Source: a virus
IMG/VR virus record: IMGVR_UViG_3300043411_001180
Span: 1-33,094 of that record
Direction: 5' to 3' (one strand)
Length of the DNA stretch: 33,094 nucleotides
Position numbers and translations under genes: made by a program. Below, piece by piece: positions 6,369-13,356 of this stretch. Each line of letters begins with the position of its first letter. Within the stretch, counting starts at the first letter, position 1. The notes below the pieces were generated by a model. That model did not search any database, was not told the DNA's origin, and saw only the letters and a list, made by a program, of their open reading frames with translations.

Positions 6369-6782
6369 TCAGAAATTTATTTGTCTTGGATTAACTTCAA
6401 ATGCACATGCTTTAATAGCCTTTGCATATTTACCATCAAGCTTTTGCACTTCTTCAGATAACTGGTCAAAAGGAATCAATGAAGGATGTCCAACATCTGT
6501 ATTGCTTTGCCAGATTGACCAAGCGTCATGAACATCTTCATAAGTCACATGACCGCCACGAACCATCACCAACAACGCATACAGATCTAGTAATTCAGAA
6601 TCAAGATTTTCATCAGCGAGCGCTTTTGACAAGTGTTTTTTGACTGCATCCACATAATTTTCAGCCACTTCAACCATTTCAAAACAGCCATCATTGTAAT
6701 GATGATAAGAGCAAATACTACCTGAATTCATGCAACGGCAATGAGGTTTTTTACACTTTAATTGACCACGTACTTTTGGCAT
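6369..6782 (-). CDS. RyR-like domain protein with Cys/His-rich N-terminus
   Basis: This 137-residue protein has a cysteine/histidine cluster at the front (Cys10, Cys15, Cys17, Cys24, His27, His28, Cys33), probably metal-binding. A C-terminal segment (DVHDAWSIWQ, then HPSLIPFDQLSEEVQKLD) resembles the RyR-type domain found in phages and bacteria, whose hallmark is His-Pro-x-Leu-x-Pro-(F/Y)-x-x-Leu followed by a conserved LD. Phage RyR-like proteins are common in early operons, with unknown or nucleotide-related functions. The family call rests on this motif alone. Confidence 0.6.
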   Translation of the reverse strand: MPKVRGQLKCKKPHCRCMNSGSICSYHHYNDGCFEMVEVAENYVDAVKKHLSKALADENLDSELLDLYALLVMVRGGHVTYEDVHDAWSIWQSNTDVGHPSLIPFDQLSEEVQKLDGKYAKAIKACAFEVNPRQINF

Positions 6783-6785
6783 AAT

Positions 6786-7427
6786 TTATTCAATGAATAA
6801 CACTGGTAAAGCGACCACCATTCCTTGTGCCGGGTAGTCAATCAGCTTCAGCGAACGCAAACGACCAAGATTGTTACTGAAGGCACTACTGGTAAGTGAT
6901 GCCCCTGTGATCTCTGAAATTTCTTCCTTACTGACGGCATTTGGATAGCTTTGAATCAGCACCTGAAGCATAGCCACCTGTGGCTTTGGTAGCTTGTTGA
7001 ACAACATACTGTGCAATTCAGTATCAGTAGTTGGACCGTCACCAACCTGTGCCACCTTTCGCCCTTCATCAGTGAATGTCACCAAACCTTTGCTTGGGTA
7101 CGCTACCCATCCTGAAGTACGCAAGGCACCAAGGTTATTACTGAAGGCACTACTTTTAGGGCTTTGATCACTGAACAGCGCCAATTGGGTTTTATCCATT
7201 TGCGTTATACCTACCGATTCAGCCCATGCCAGCGCATTCACCATCCGTTGCTGTGGTCCGTTCATCAGTGCGGTATCAAACCCCATTGCTGGCGGTGTGT
7301 TTTGTTTTGGTGGTACAACCTGAATATGCTTCGTATCAAAGAAAGGTACTTCACCATTGATCACTTTCTTCTTGGCTGTGATCTTTGTCTTCAGTGCTTC
7401 TTCAGATATCTTTGCTACTTGTCCCAT
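6786..7427 (-). pseudogene. C-terminal winged-helix half of a broken HerA-like ATPase
   Basis: The frame gives about 214 residues from ATG 7427, and is open to 7469. It contains two similar winged-helix-like units. One has AFSNNLGALRTSGWVAYPSKG and the other AFSNNLGRLRSLKLIDYPAQG, matching the C-terminal tail typical of phage/bacterial HerA/DUF87-type ATP-binding proteins. The ATPase part with Walker B is missing; only the Walker A segment survives in another frame at 7402-7623. Either this is a decayed gene with an internal deletion of several hundred bases plus a +1 shift, or the tail has become a free DNA-binding protein. GGCAAGG directly before ATG 7427 could allow independent translation. 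Confidence 0.55.
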
Positions 7428-7623
7428 CCTTGCCAATACGCAAGCCGTACCAGTTCCCGATAGGATCAAGTACCACTACCTGTGCTTTGGCATCAAGCAT
7501 CTGTTCAGCAATCATTGAAGCCAGATACGTTTTACCAGCCCCTTTGCGCCCGATGGCGGCAATGGTCTGTGTCACCGCATCAATAGGAAGCGTGATTTCT
7601 TTTGAAATTTTAAGGTCTTTCAT
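7402..7623 (-). pseudogene. N-terminal Walker A fragment of a HerA-like ATPase
   Basis: Seventy-three residues start MKDLKISKEITLP and include IGRKGAGKTYLASMIAEQ (Walker A/P-loop) and VVVLDPIGNWYGLR, the beginning of HerA/FtsK-like DUF87 ATPases. Family members run to several hundred residues with a Walker B and arginine finger. Here the frame stops 13 codons later and overlaps the winged-helix frame by 26 bases. The ATP hydrolysis machinery is therefore incomplete. ATG 7623 lies 7 bases after the previous stop. An assembly deletion cannot be excluded. Confidence 0.6.
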
Positions 7624-7630
7624 AGTGTGT

Positions 7631-7810
7631 TTAATAATTATTGAGGTCTGTTGGATCTGCAAGATCCGCTTCAGCTCTTTTGAATGTGCCTAGATTCCGT
7701 TCACGAAACAGCTTTTCTTTTTCAAGCTTTGACATTGGCGGTTTCTTTTCATACGGTACTTCAACCGTAAGTGGTAGCCAACTTGCTGGGCTACGATCTT
7801 CGATTTGCAT
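7631..7810 (-). CDS. Small hypothetical protein
   Basis: This 59-codon frame runs from ATG 7810 to TAA 7631. It begins 4 bases after the primase-finger gene and ends 7 bases before the ATPase fragment, filling the gap exactly. The product is charged and helical in its second half (KLEKEKLFRERNLGTFKRAEADL). No family is recognised. The position suggests a partner of the replication proteins, but that is only inference. Confidence 0.65.
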   Translation of the reverse strand: MQIEDRSPASWLPLTVEVPYEKKPPMSKLEKEKLFRERNLGTFKRAEADLADPTDLNNY

Positions 7811-7814
7811 ACGC

Positions 7815-8447
7815 TTATATGCGATTTAATGTCTTTACTGCCTGAATAAATTTCACGTTGTCACGTTGCATCACAAATGCAATCGAATCACCGTGACCAT
7901 GACACCCAAAACATTTGTAATGGTTTTGCTTGTCTATGTAGAATGATGGCGTTTTTTCACCCTCATGCCCAACCAGTGGACAGTGACAGTTGCCACGCCA
8001 TTTACCTGTAGCCTTGAAGACCTTCATTCCTACTAGATCTTCAAGTGGTACTTCCCTTGCACGTTCGATTTCAACTTCTGTCACGCCACCTTGCTTCTTG
8101 CCCGGATTCAACATCTGCTGTTGGATCTGAATGATGCGCTTCATCACTCGCTTAGGGTATTCAGTTGCCTGTTCGATCATGATCACTTGTAGGTCCCCAC
8201 GAACTTCCATGAAGGCGATAAAGTGACTTTCTTCCATAGGCTTGTGGGCATAGCCAAATTCTTCTTTGAACCACTTCATGAATTCGTCTTGGGTGCCACA
8301 GATCTTATGGTCCCTTTTGATTTGCTCGATAGTACTACTCATGTTCTCAATTAGTGCTTGCTTCAGTTCTTCCAATGCTTCATAGGTAGGGCAAAAGAGT
8401 TCCAAGGCTTCGGATAATGATAATTTATTTTCTCTGGTGTGTAGCAT
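7815..8447 (-). CDS. CHC2 zinc-finger (DnaG-type primase zinc-binding domain) protein
   Basis: Of 210 residues, the last ~80 match the DnaG zinc-binding domain. They read VPLEDLVGMKVFKATGKWRG, then the CHCC metal set (Cys156, His161, Cys179, Cys182 within CPLVGHEGEKTPSF and YKCFGCHGHGDS), and an amphipathic helix after it. The domain recognises template DNA during priming. The N-terminal 120 residues are helical and unrecognised. No TOPRIM/RNA-polymerase domain follows: the protein ends right after the finger, so it needs a separate catalytic subunit, or acts as a DNA-binding or regulatory protein. Confidence 0.8.
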   Translation of the reverse strand: MLHTRENKLSLSEALELFCPTYEALEELKQALIENMSSTIEQIKRDHKICGTQDEFMKWFKEEFGYAHKPMEESHFIAFMEVRGDLQVIMIEQATEYPKRVMKRIIQIQQQMLNPGKKQGGVTEVEIERAREVPLEDLVGMKVFKATGKWRGNCHCPLVGHEGEKTPSFYIDKQNHYKCFGCHGHGDSIAFVMQRDNVKFIQAVKTLNRI

Positions 8448-8853
8448 GTGACTGTTTTGCCTTCATCTGCTTTCGCTTCTTTCGGCTGTAATGTACACGC
8501 TTTGGTGGTGCGACCTTTTCACGTGGTGGCATCGCCGCACGTTCCGCAAGTCCCTTTGCACGACATGATTCACAATACTGTGAATCTCGTAACCGCTGGT
8601 TCTTACAGTGCTGATCGCTGAAAATAATATCGCCCGGATAAATGGTAGTCGTACCATAATCGTAGCTTGGTTCCTTTGCACTAATGACAGCATTCTTACA
8701 GGCGAACTTACGCATGTCTTTGATGTATGCATTCAATCGTGCGGTAAGCAATTGCACCGCCCGATCTGGTGACATGCCATCTGGCAACGGCATCTTGTTC
8801 AGTATTGGCGCTTCTTCTTTCTCTTTAAGAGCTTTCTTACCTAGTCCAAACAT
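8425..8853 (-). CDS. Basic cysteine-containing hypothetical protein
   Basis: This 142-residue strongly basic protein carries Cys52, then Cys83 and the pair Cys93-x2-Cys96 (SQYCESC), possibly a zinc site. It ends in a long Lys/Arg-rich tail (KKRKQMKAKQSHATHQRK), suggestive of nucleic-acid binding. It overlaps the primase-finger gene by 23 bases and begins 3 bases after the small membrane protein. The family is not recognised. An accessory replication role is plausible from context only. Confidence 0.6.
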   Translation of the reverse strand: MFGLGKKALKEKEEAPILNKMPLPDGMSPDRAVQLLTARLNAYIKDMRKFACKNAVISAKEPSYDYGTTTIYPGDIIFSDQHCKNQRLRDSQYCESCRAKGLAERAAMPPREKVAPPKRVHYSRKKRKQMKAKQSHATHQRK

Positions 8854-8856
8854 AGA

Positions 8857-9114
8857 CTAATCTTCATCGTCATTATCGCCATCGAATGCATCTTGAAAGC
8901 CTTCATAGTCATAGCCAATCATTGCTACTGCCAATACACCAGCAATAATGATTGATGCACGCAAGGTGAAGAATGTTGCTTCAACTGAATACAACGGTTC
9001 CCATACCAAGAATGATGCGATGGTAAGAATGATGTTCCCTACAACAAATAGCGCAATAGTAAGGATCATGGTAACTAATACCCATCCTAGAATTGCTGTT
9101 GCCATTTCTTTCAT
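8857..9114 (-). CDS. Small two-helix membrane protein
   Basis: This 85-residue protein has a hydrophobic segment at about residues 6-38, long enough for one or two spans, another at about 52-67, and a very acidic tail (DAFDGDNDDED). AGGA precedes the ATG at 9114 with good spacing, one of the few Shine-Dalgarno-like sites in the window. It sits among early genes next to the divergent promoter, so superinfection exclusion or membrane anchoring is as likely as a holin role. The fold resembles small holins, but no endolysin was recognised nearby. Confidence 0.65.
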   Translation of the reverse strand: MKEMATAILGWVLVTMILTIALFVVGNIILTIASFLVWEPLYSVEATFFTLRASIIIAGVLAVAMIGYDYEGFQDAFDGDNDDED

Positions 9115-9147
9115 ATGTTCCTAATAGTTATGTATGAAACTAATAAA

Positions 9148-9339
9148 TTACTTCTTTTTAGCCCATGGACTAACCCAACCTTTTGGCATCGCTTGAACAA
9201 TCACATGGATGCGTGACCGACTAAGATTAAAAATACTGCCTATTTCAGTATAGTTATATTCTTGTTTCGACAACGCCCAAATGAGTTCATTGCGCTTGGC
9301 TTTTAAGTGAGGTTTAATCTGTGAACCTGAATTTTTCAT
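9148..9339 (-). CDS. Small helix-turn-helix DNA-binding protein
   Basis: This 63-residue basic protein consists mainly of a helix-turn-helix (NYTEIGSIFNLSRSRIHVIV), similar to sigma-factor region 4/HTH modules. I start it at ATG 9339 rather than the upstream ATG 9381. A TGCTATGCT extended -10 box lies exactly 8 bases before 9339, mirroring the leaderless starts elsewhere. It is the first gene of the leftward arm beside a divergent promoter region, so autoregulation and control of the early/late switch are plausible. It is a candidate repressor for the palindromes at 95 and 5939. Confidence 0.7.
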   Translation of the reverse strand: MKNSGSQIKPHLKAKRNELIWALSKQEYNYTEIGSIFNLSRSRIHVIVQAMPKGWVSPWAKKK

Positions 9340-9347
9340 ACCTAGAA

Positions 9348-9356
9348 AGCATAGCA
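9348..9356 (-). promoter_or_regulatory. Extended -10 promoter, leaderless start of the HTH gene
   Basis: On the minus strand TG-C-TATGCT is followed by 8 bases and the ATG at 9339. Transcription would start on or next to the start codon. No good -35 box is seen. It is arranged back to back with the rightward box at 9413-9421. Confidence 0.6.
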
Positions 9357-9373
9357 TATGAAGTAAGGACACA

Positions 9374-9394
9374 TTGTCCACAGTGTGTGCATAA
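9374..9394. promoter_or_regulatory. Inverted pair of DnaA-box-like 9-mers
   Basis: TTGTCCACA (9374-9382) and, inverted, TGTGCATAA (9386-9394) each differ from the consensus DnaA box at one base and face each other across three bases, in the middle of the divergent promoter region. TTGTCCACA recurs at 5964-5972 and, inverted, at 11328-11336, always between genes. Binding by host DnaA or a phage protein would link replication to both transcription directions. Confidence 0.45.
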
Positions 9395-9412
9395 CTGGTC
9401 CGGCATCTGCTG

Positions 9413-9421
9413 TGCTATCAT
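9413..9421 (+). promoter_or_regulatory. Extended -10 promoter, leaderless start of the helicase gene
   Basis: TG-C-TATCAT is followed by 8 bases and the ATG at 9430. The position fixes the start of the helicase gene, although the frame stays open upstream to 9385. No clear -35 hexamer is seen at the usual distance. Confidence 0.65.
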
Positions 9422-9429
9422 TCCTTTGT

Positions 9430-11001
9430 ATGGCAAATGAAAAGAGCATTAAGAAAGTGACCAAAAAGAAGGCGACCCCTAAAAAGGTGGCTAAGAATAA
9501 GAGCAATCTTGATGCGCTTAATGCTGAACTAGAAGCCCTTGGGCTAGATGGTATTGAAGATGTTGATAATACCCCTGAACGTAATGCTTACTTTGCACAC
9601 CTTGAAGAAGCAGACTATAACGACAAGGAATGGATCAAGGTAGCCAAAGCCTTGCGAATCCAACATAAGCTGGCATTTCATAAGTATGTAGCCGTGGCGT
9701 ACCCATTCCTGAAGTACGAAATTGGTGAAGACAAGACCTATTGGAACTACAATGAAGAAACAGGGATCTATGATGAAGTGAATTTCACTACGGTCCGTGG
9801 CTTCATTATCAAGCTACTCATTGAAGATGGTCTTGAAGATGTGGCTACTGAAGCAACATCAAAAACTATTCTGTCAAAGTTTCGTGCCATGTTCACGACC
9901 CGAGCAACACTCTATAAAGATTTTGATGCTGAACAAGACTGGTTCCACGTGAAGAACGGCTGGATCAATGTGAATACCAAAGAGTTTGAAGACCACACGC
10001 CACACCGTATCAGTAGGCGTGTTAGTGCTGTGCTGTATGACAAAACCGCTACATGTCCTAACTATGACAAGTTCCTTGATGAACAGATGCAATTAAAGCC
10101 AGACCAAGTGCGTGCTATTGATCAATTCAGTGGCTTGCTTTTGACACCTGATATCAGCAAACAAAAGATGCTGGTACTTATTGGTAAGCCCGGTAGCGGT
10201 AAATCTACCTTGCTTGATATCTGGTCTGACGTTCTTGGTGATGTCGCTACACAAAAAGGATTGACTGAAATCACTGGTGAATCATTTCGCTTTGGTGGAT
10301 CTTCTTTGGTAGGCAAGCGCCTGTGCTGGTTTGATGAAGTGGAAGTGACCCGAGCAAATATGGGTAACGCCTTGATTCAGCTAATCACTGGACAGCATAT
10401 TAAAGTTGAACGTAAGGGTATCAATGGATTTGTTGATGCTGATAACCAACTGAAGTGTGTGCTAACCGCTAACACCTTGCCACGGTCCGCTGAAATGGGT
10501 ATCTACCGCCGTATGATCCTCATCTATTTGGAATACTCTTTCTATGATTCTATGACGGCGAATCAGAACATCCGAAACATCCTGAAAGCTGAATCATCTG
10601 GTGTACTCAACCGTATGCTTCGTGGGCTGGCTGATCTACAGAAGAATAAAGGCTTCACACAGATTGAGGGTCACAGTGAATTGATTGAAGAATACAAGTC
10701 GAGTAGTAACACTGTCGCTGAATTTTTGGATGAATACTTTGAGTTCCAATATGATGCTGACCCAATCCCGACCAAGGTATTGCTTGAAGCCTACAAAGAG
10801 TTTACGAATGATAAGTATTCCGAATCACTGACCCCACAACGCTTTGGTATGGTGATGAAGCATCACGGGCTGACCAAATTCGATAAGATCTTCAATAAGC
10901 AAAACAGTGATGGCCAGAAGGTTTGGTGTGGCTTGAAATTGAAGCCTCTCTATATGTTCAATACGGCTGGGTATATCCGTGAAAACGAGGGCAATTTCTA
11001 A
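9430..11001 (+). CDS. SF3 (D5/P4-type) replicative helicase
   Basis: This 523-residue protein has a lysine-rich N-terminus, a D5_N-like middle region and a superfamily 3 ATPase. Walker A GKPGSGKST is at 252-260, Walker B LCWFDEVEV has Asp302/Glu303, motif C CVLTANTLPR is at 343-352, and RR at 360-361 is the arginine finger. A winged-helix-type end follows. In P4 alpha-like proteins this helicase is fused to a primase. Here the N-terminal 200 residues lack recognisable primase motifs, which fits a separate CHC2 finger protein in the left arm. It forms its own transcription unit between a leaderless promoter and a strong terminator. Confidence 0.88.
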   Translation: MANEKSIKKVTKKKATPKKVAKNKSNLDALNAELEALGLDGIEDVDNTPERNAYFAHLEEADYNDKEWIKVAKALRIQHKLAFHKYVAVAYPFLKYEIGEDKTYWNYNEETGIYDEVNFTTVRGFIIKLLIEDGLEDVATEATSKTILSKFRAMFTTRATLYKDFDAEQDWFHVKNGWINVNTKEFEDHTPHRISRRVSAVLYDKTATCPNYDKFLDEQMQLKPDQVRAIDQFSGLLLTPDISKQKMLVLIGKPGSGKSTLLDIWSDVLGDVATQKGLTEITGESFRFGGSSLVGKRLCWFDEVEVTRANMGNALIQLITGQHIKVERKGINGFVDADNQLKCVLTANTLPRSAEMGIYRRMILIYLEYSFYDSMTANQNIRNILKAESSGVLNRMLRGLADLQKNKGFTQIEGHSELIEEYKSSSNTVAEFLDEYFEFQYDADPIPTKVLLEAYKEFTNDKYSESLTPQRFGMVMKHHGLTKFDKIFNKQNSDGQKVWCGLKLKPLYMFNTAGYIRENEGNF

Positions 11002-11017
11002 CAACTAAGGACAACTG

Positions 11018-11059
11018 AAAAGCACAGACACTAGAATCATCTAGTGTCTGTGCTTTTTT
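11018..11059 (+). terminator. Rho-independent terminator after the SF3 helicase gene
   Basis: A perfect 18-bp stem (11018-11035 with 11040-11057) encloses the 4-base loop ATCA. The left arm starts with A-run bases and the right arm ends in six T. It lies 16 bases after the helicase stop. The stem contains CAGACACTAG, a sequence repeated in the following non-coding region. Confidence 0.92.
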
Positions 11060-11395
11060 ATAGCGTAACTCATTTGAGGTTATGTCAATTTGACCTATTC
11101 TATATTAGATGGTCTTATGTGTGGTTTACAGATACTAAGACAGACAGTTACAGAGACTAGTGTCTGTAACTTTTACGGCTTAGAATAAGGCTGATTTACT
11201 GATTACAGACACCTAGATACTTATTCTAAGTTATGTAGAAATATTTTTTTAATACGTAAATATATAATAATACGGGTGAGATATTTTTAAGTGTCTGGTG
11301 TCTGTAGAATGGATTTTTTTAAGGAAGTGTGGACAAACCAATATGCGCGGACCATCGCTTCTTTTCTTGGCTGTTGCTTAATTAGGATTTTGTCG
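11060..11395. other. Non-coding repeat and AT-rich region, candidate replication origin
   Basis: I see no credible gene here. The segment holds several copies of a GTGTCTG/CAGACAC motif: 11156-11162 within a 9-bp inverted repeat (AGTTACAGA / TCTGTAACT), around 11205-11212, and twice at about 11291-11305, besides the two in the terminator stem. An A/T-rich stretch covers about 11228-11290. A TTGTCCACA box lies inverted at 11328-11336. Repeats plus an AT-rich stretch beside a helicase gene are the usual layout of an origin, but regulatory RNA or terminator functions could explain part of it. Confidence 0.45.
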
Positions 11396-11404
11396 TGCTA
11401 TACT
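11396..11404 (+). promoter_or_regulatory. Extended -10 promoter, leaderless start of the small terminase gene
   Basis: TG-C-TATACT is followed by 8 bases and the ATG at 11413. It therefore places the gene start at 11413 rather than at the upstream in-frame codon at 11395. A weak TTGCTT lies at 11374-11379 with a long 19-base spacer. Confidence 0.7.
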
Positions 11405-11412
11405 TTTGGCAT

Positions 11413-11958
11413 ATGAAAGAAACAAAGACCGGAACTCGGTCTAGTGGTTCTCAAAGAACAACTAAGACGAAGCCGAAAGTAAAAAGAGAAAAAGGGCGAC
11501 CAACAAAATACACAGAGATTTTGGCTGATAAGATTTGCGAACGCATTTCTAATGGGGAATCGTTGCTTCAAATATGTCGTGATGAAAAGATGCCGGGGCG
11601 TTCGACTATTCATAAGTGGCTTATTGAATCGAAGGCTGACGGTACACCAAAACGCCCAAATTTTATAGACAACTACGCGCGTGCAACAGAGCTTCGCGCC
11701 GATGTTGCGTTCGATGAGATCAACGAAATTGCTGATCAAACACCTGAAATGATCAAGAAGACAGCAGAAAAAAAGTCTTCAGCAATGGCACAGGCACAGC
11801 GTTTGCGTGTTGATTCCCGCAAATGGACCGCGGCGCGTATGTTCCCTAAGAAATATAGTGAACGCCATGTGGTCACATCTGAAGACGCTGAAGGGAATAC
11901 CGTTCCAATTGCTGGTAACACCATAACTTTTGTCACTTCAGATGGTAGTAGCAAATAA
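11413..11958 (+). CDS. terS: Terminase small subunit
   Basis: This 181-residue protein has a basic N-terminal tail and then the pattern of Sf6-type small terminases. This comprises GRPTKYTEILADKICERI, a helix-turn-helix (SLLQICRDEKMPGRSTIHKWL), and the later AQAQRLRVDSRKWTAARMFP followed by KKYSER. The subunit binds the packaging site on phage DNA and recruits the large subunit. Its end overlaps the large subunit gene by 17 bases. It opens the late operon with a leaderless start. Confidence is high because both the motif order and the neighbour agree. Confidence 0.9.
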   Translation: MKETKTGTRSSGSQRTTKTKPKVKREKGRPTKYTEILADKICERISNGESLLQICRDEKMPGRSTIHKWLIESKADGTPKRPNFIDNYARATELRADVAFDEINEIADQTPEMIKKTAEKKSSAMAQAQRLRVDSRKWTAARMFPKKYSERHVVTSEDAEGNTVPIAGNTITFVTSDGSSK

Positions 11959-13330
11959 GCCTAAAATCGTAAACCAAAAGGTGAACATTGGTTGGAAGCC
12001 ACTGTTTGTTAAACGTAATGGTGTCCGCTACATCATCATGATGGGTGGTCGTGGTGCTGGCCGTTCATACGCCGCAAGCCAATACGCTACCGCACGCTTG
12101 ATTGAGCCGAACTATTTCCGTTGTGCCATCATGCGCTTGGTCCATGAAGACATTCGCAATTCGATCTGGCAAGAAATTGTGGACCGCGCTGAAGACCAGA
12201 ACATCAGCGACAACATTTCAATATCTGATTCGAACATGCGTATGCGGTTTACCGTGAAGCATAAAGACGGATCTACTCATGTGAACAGCATCAATGCGCT
12301 TGGTTTTACTGCATCAGGTAAGCGATCTGCAAAGCTGAAGTCACTAGCAAGCTACAACACGATCATCATTGAAGAAGCTGAAGAAATTGGTGAAGCGGAA
12401 TTCATGCAACTAGACGATTCATTGCGAACCGTCAAAGACAGCGTGGATATCACGGTCATTTTGTGTATGAACACACCGCCACGCAATCATTGGATTGTGC
12501 AAAAGTGGTTCAACCTAGAACCTATTGAAACACCGGGCGCAACTATTGGATTCACAACGCCAACACTGAAGCCTGAATGTGTTGTTGATACAGAATTCCT
12601 ATACTTCAACTTCAGATCGAACGTCAACAATCTCGATGCTCACACAGTGAAGCGCTATTTGGCATATCGTGACACGAAACCAGACTACTACTATCACAAG
12701 ATCGAGGGGCTATGCCCTGACATTGTGCGTGGTCGCATCTATTCTGGTTGGCAACTCATTGATGGCGTACCACATGAAGCAAAGTTGGTTGGTCGTGGAC
12801 TGGACTTCGGATGGTGGCCAGACCCGCTTCACTTGTGCAATGTGTATTTCTACAATGGCGGTTACATTCTCGATCAGCTTTTGCATGGTCACAAGATCTC
12901 AAATGACATTGTGGCACTCACAGCCAAGAAAGATGATGCGGTTCAAAGCGCCATCATCTTTGCTGATAGTGCTGAACCAAAATCTATTCAGGATATCGCT
13001 GATGCGGGTGCAAATATTGTGGGTGTGGAAAAAGGCAAGGGGTCTGTTGAACACCGCATCAAGGTAGTTTCAGGTTTGCGTATTTCAGTCACACGAAGAA
13101 GCAAGGATCTTTGGCTAGGCTATGAAACGTATGCTTGGAAGGAAGACAAAGACGGCAATCCCCTTGGTGTGCCAGCTCACCCCGGTTCAGATCCTATGGA
13201 TGCATCAGGCTACTGTCTGGTTTCAGTTGTTGATTATCTTGACCCTGAAGAAGAACAGAAACAGGCGGCGCAACAGATGGTGGCACATCAACAGTTCGTG
13301 GAACAGTCAACAAATCGCTATGGACTATAG
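11942..13330 (+). CDS. terL: Terminase large subunit
   Basis: This 462-residue packaging motor has ATPase motifs GGRGAGRSYAAS (35-46), IIIEEAEE (141-148, Walker B with the catalytic Glu) and CMNTPP (coupling motif). The nuclease domain has GRGLDFGW (Asp288), IIFADSAEPKSI (Asp342) and GSDPMDASGY (Asp417/Asp420). The protein cleaves and pumps DNA through the portal. The usual lysine of the P-loop is arginine here (GAGRS). I chose ATG 11942 over a TTG four codons upstream. It overlaps the small subunit gene, implying coupled synthesis. Confidence 0.94.
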   Translation: MVVANKPKIVNQKVNIGWKPLFVKRNGVRYIIMMGGRGAGRSYAASQYATARLIEPNYFRCAIMRLVHEDIRNSIWQEIVDRAEDQNISDNISISDSNMRMRFTVKHKDGSTHVNSINALGFTASGKRSAKLKSLASYNTIIIEEAEEIGEAEFMQLDDSLRTVKDSVDITVILCMNTPPRNHWIVQKWFNLEPIETPGATIGFTTPTLKPECVVDTEFLYFNFRSNVNNLDAHTVKRYLAYRDTKPDYYYHKIEGLCPDIVRGRIYSGWQLIDGVPHEAKLVGRGLDFGWWPDPLHLCNVYFYNGGYILDQLLHGHKISNDIVALTAKKDDAVQSAIIFADSAEPKSIQDIADAGANIVGVEKGKGSVEHRIKVVSGLRISVTRRSKDLWLGYETYAWKEDKDGNPLGVPAHPGSDPMDASGYCLVSVVDYLDPEEEQKQAAQQMVAHQQFVEQSTNRYGL

Positions 13331-13337
13331 TTGGCCA

Positions 13338-13346
13338 TGCTATACT
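13338..13346 (+). promoter_or_regulatory. Extended -10 promoter before the portal gene
   Basis: TG-C-TATACT is followed by 10 bases and the ATG at 13357. It lies in the 26-base gap behind the large terminase gene. A transcript would have a leader of at most about 3 bases. Confidence 0.65.
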
Positions 13347-13356
13347 TTTTGTAACT

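Noticed and set aside
8857-9114. Holin call for the two-helix membrane protein
   Set aside because: The topology would fit, but the gene lies in the early arm with no lysis partner, so I keep it as a membrane protein of unknown role.
9385-9429. Upstream in-frame start for the SF3 helicase (15 extra residues)
   Set aside because: The extended -10 box at 9413-9421 lies inside it, and the extension is unlike the Lys-rich start that follows. The ATG at 9430 is at the usual 8-base distance.
12669-13067. A 132-codon frame inside the large terminase gene
   Set aside because: It is an alternative-frame shadow; the terminase motifs continue in the main frame throughout.
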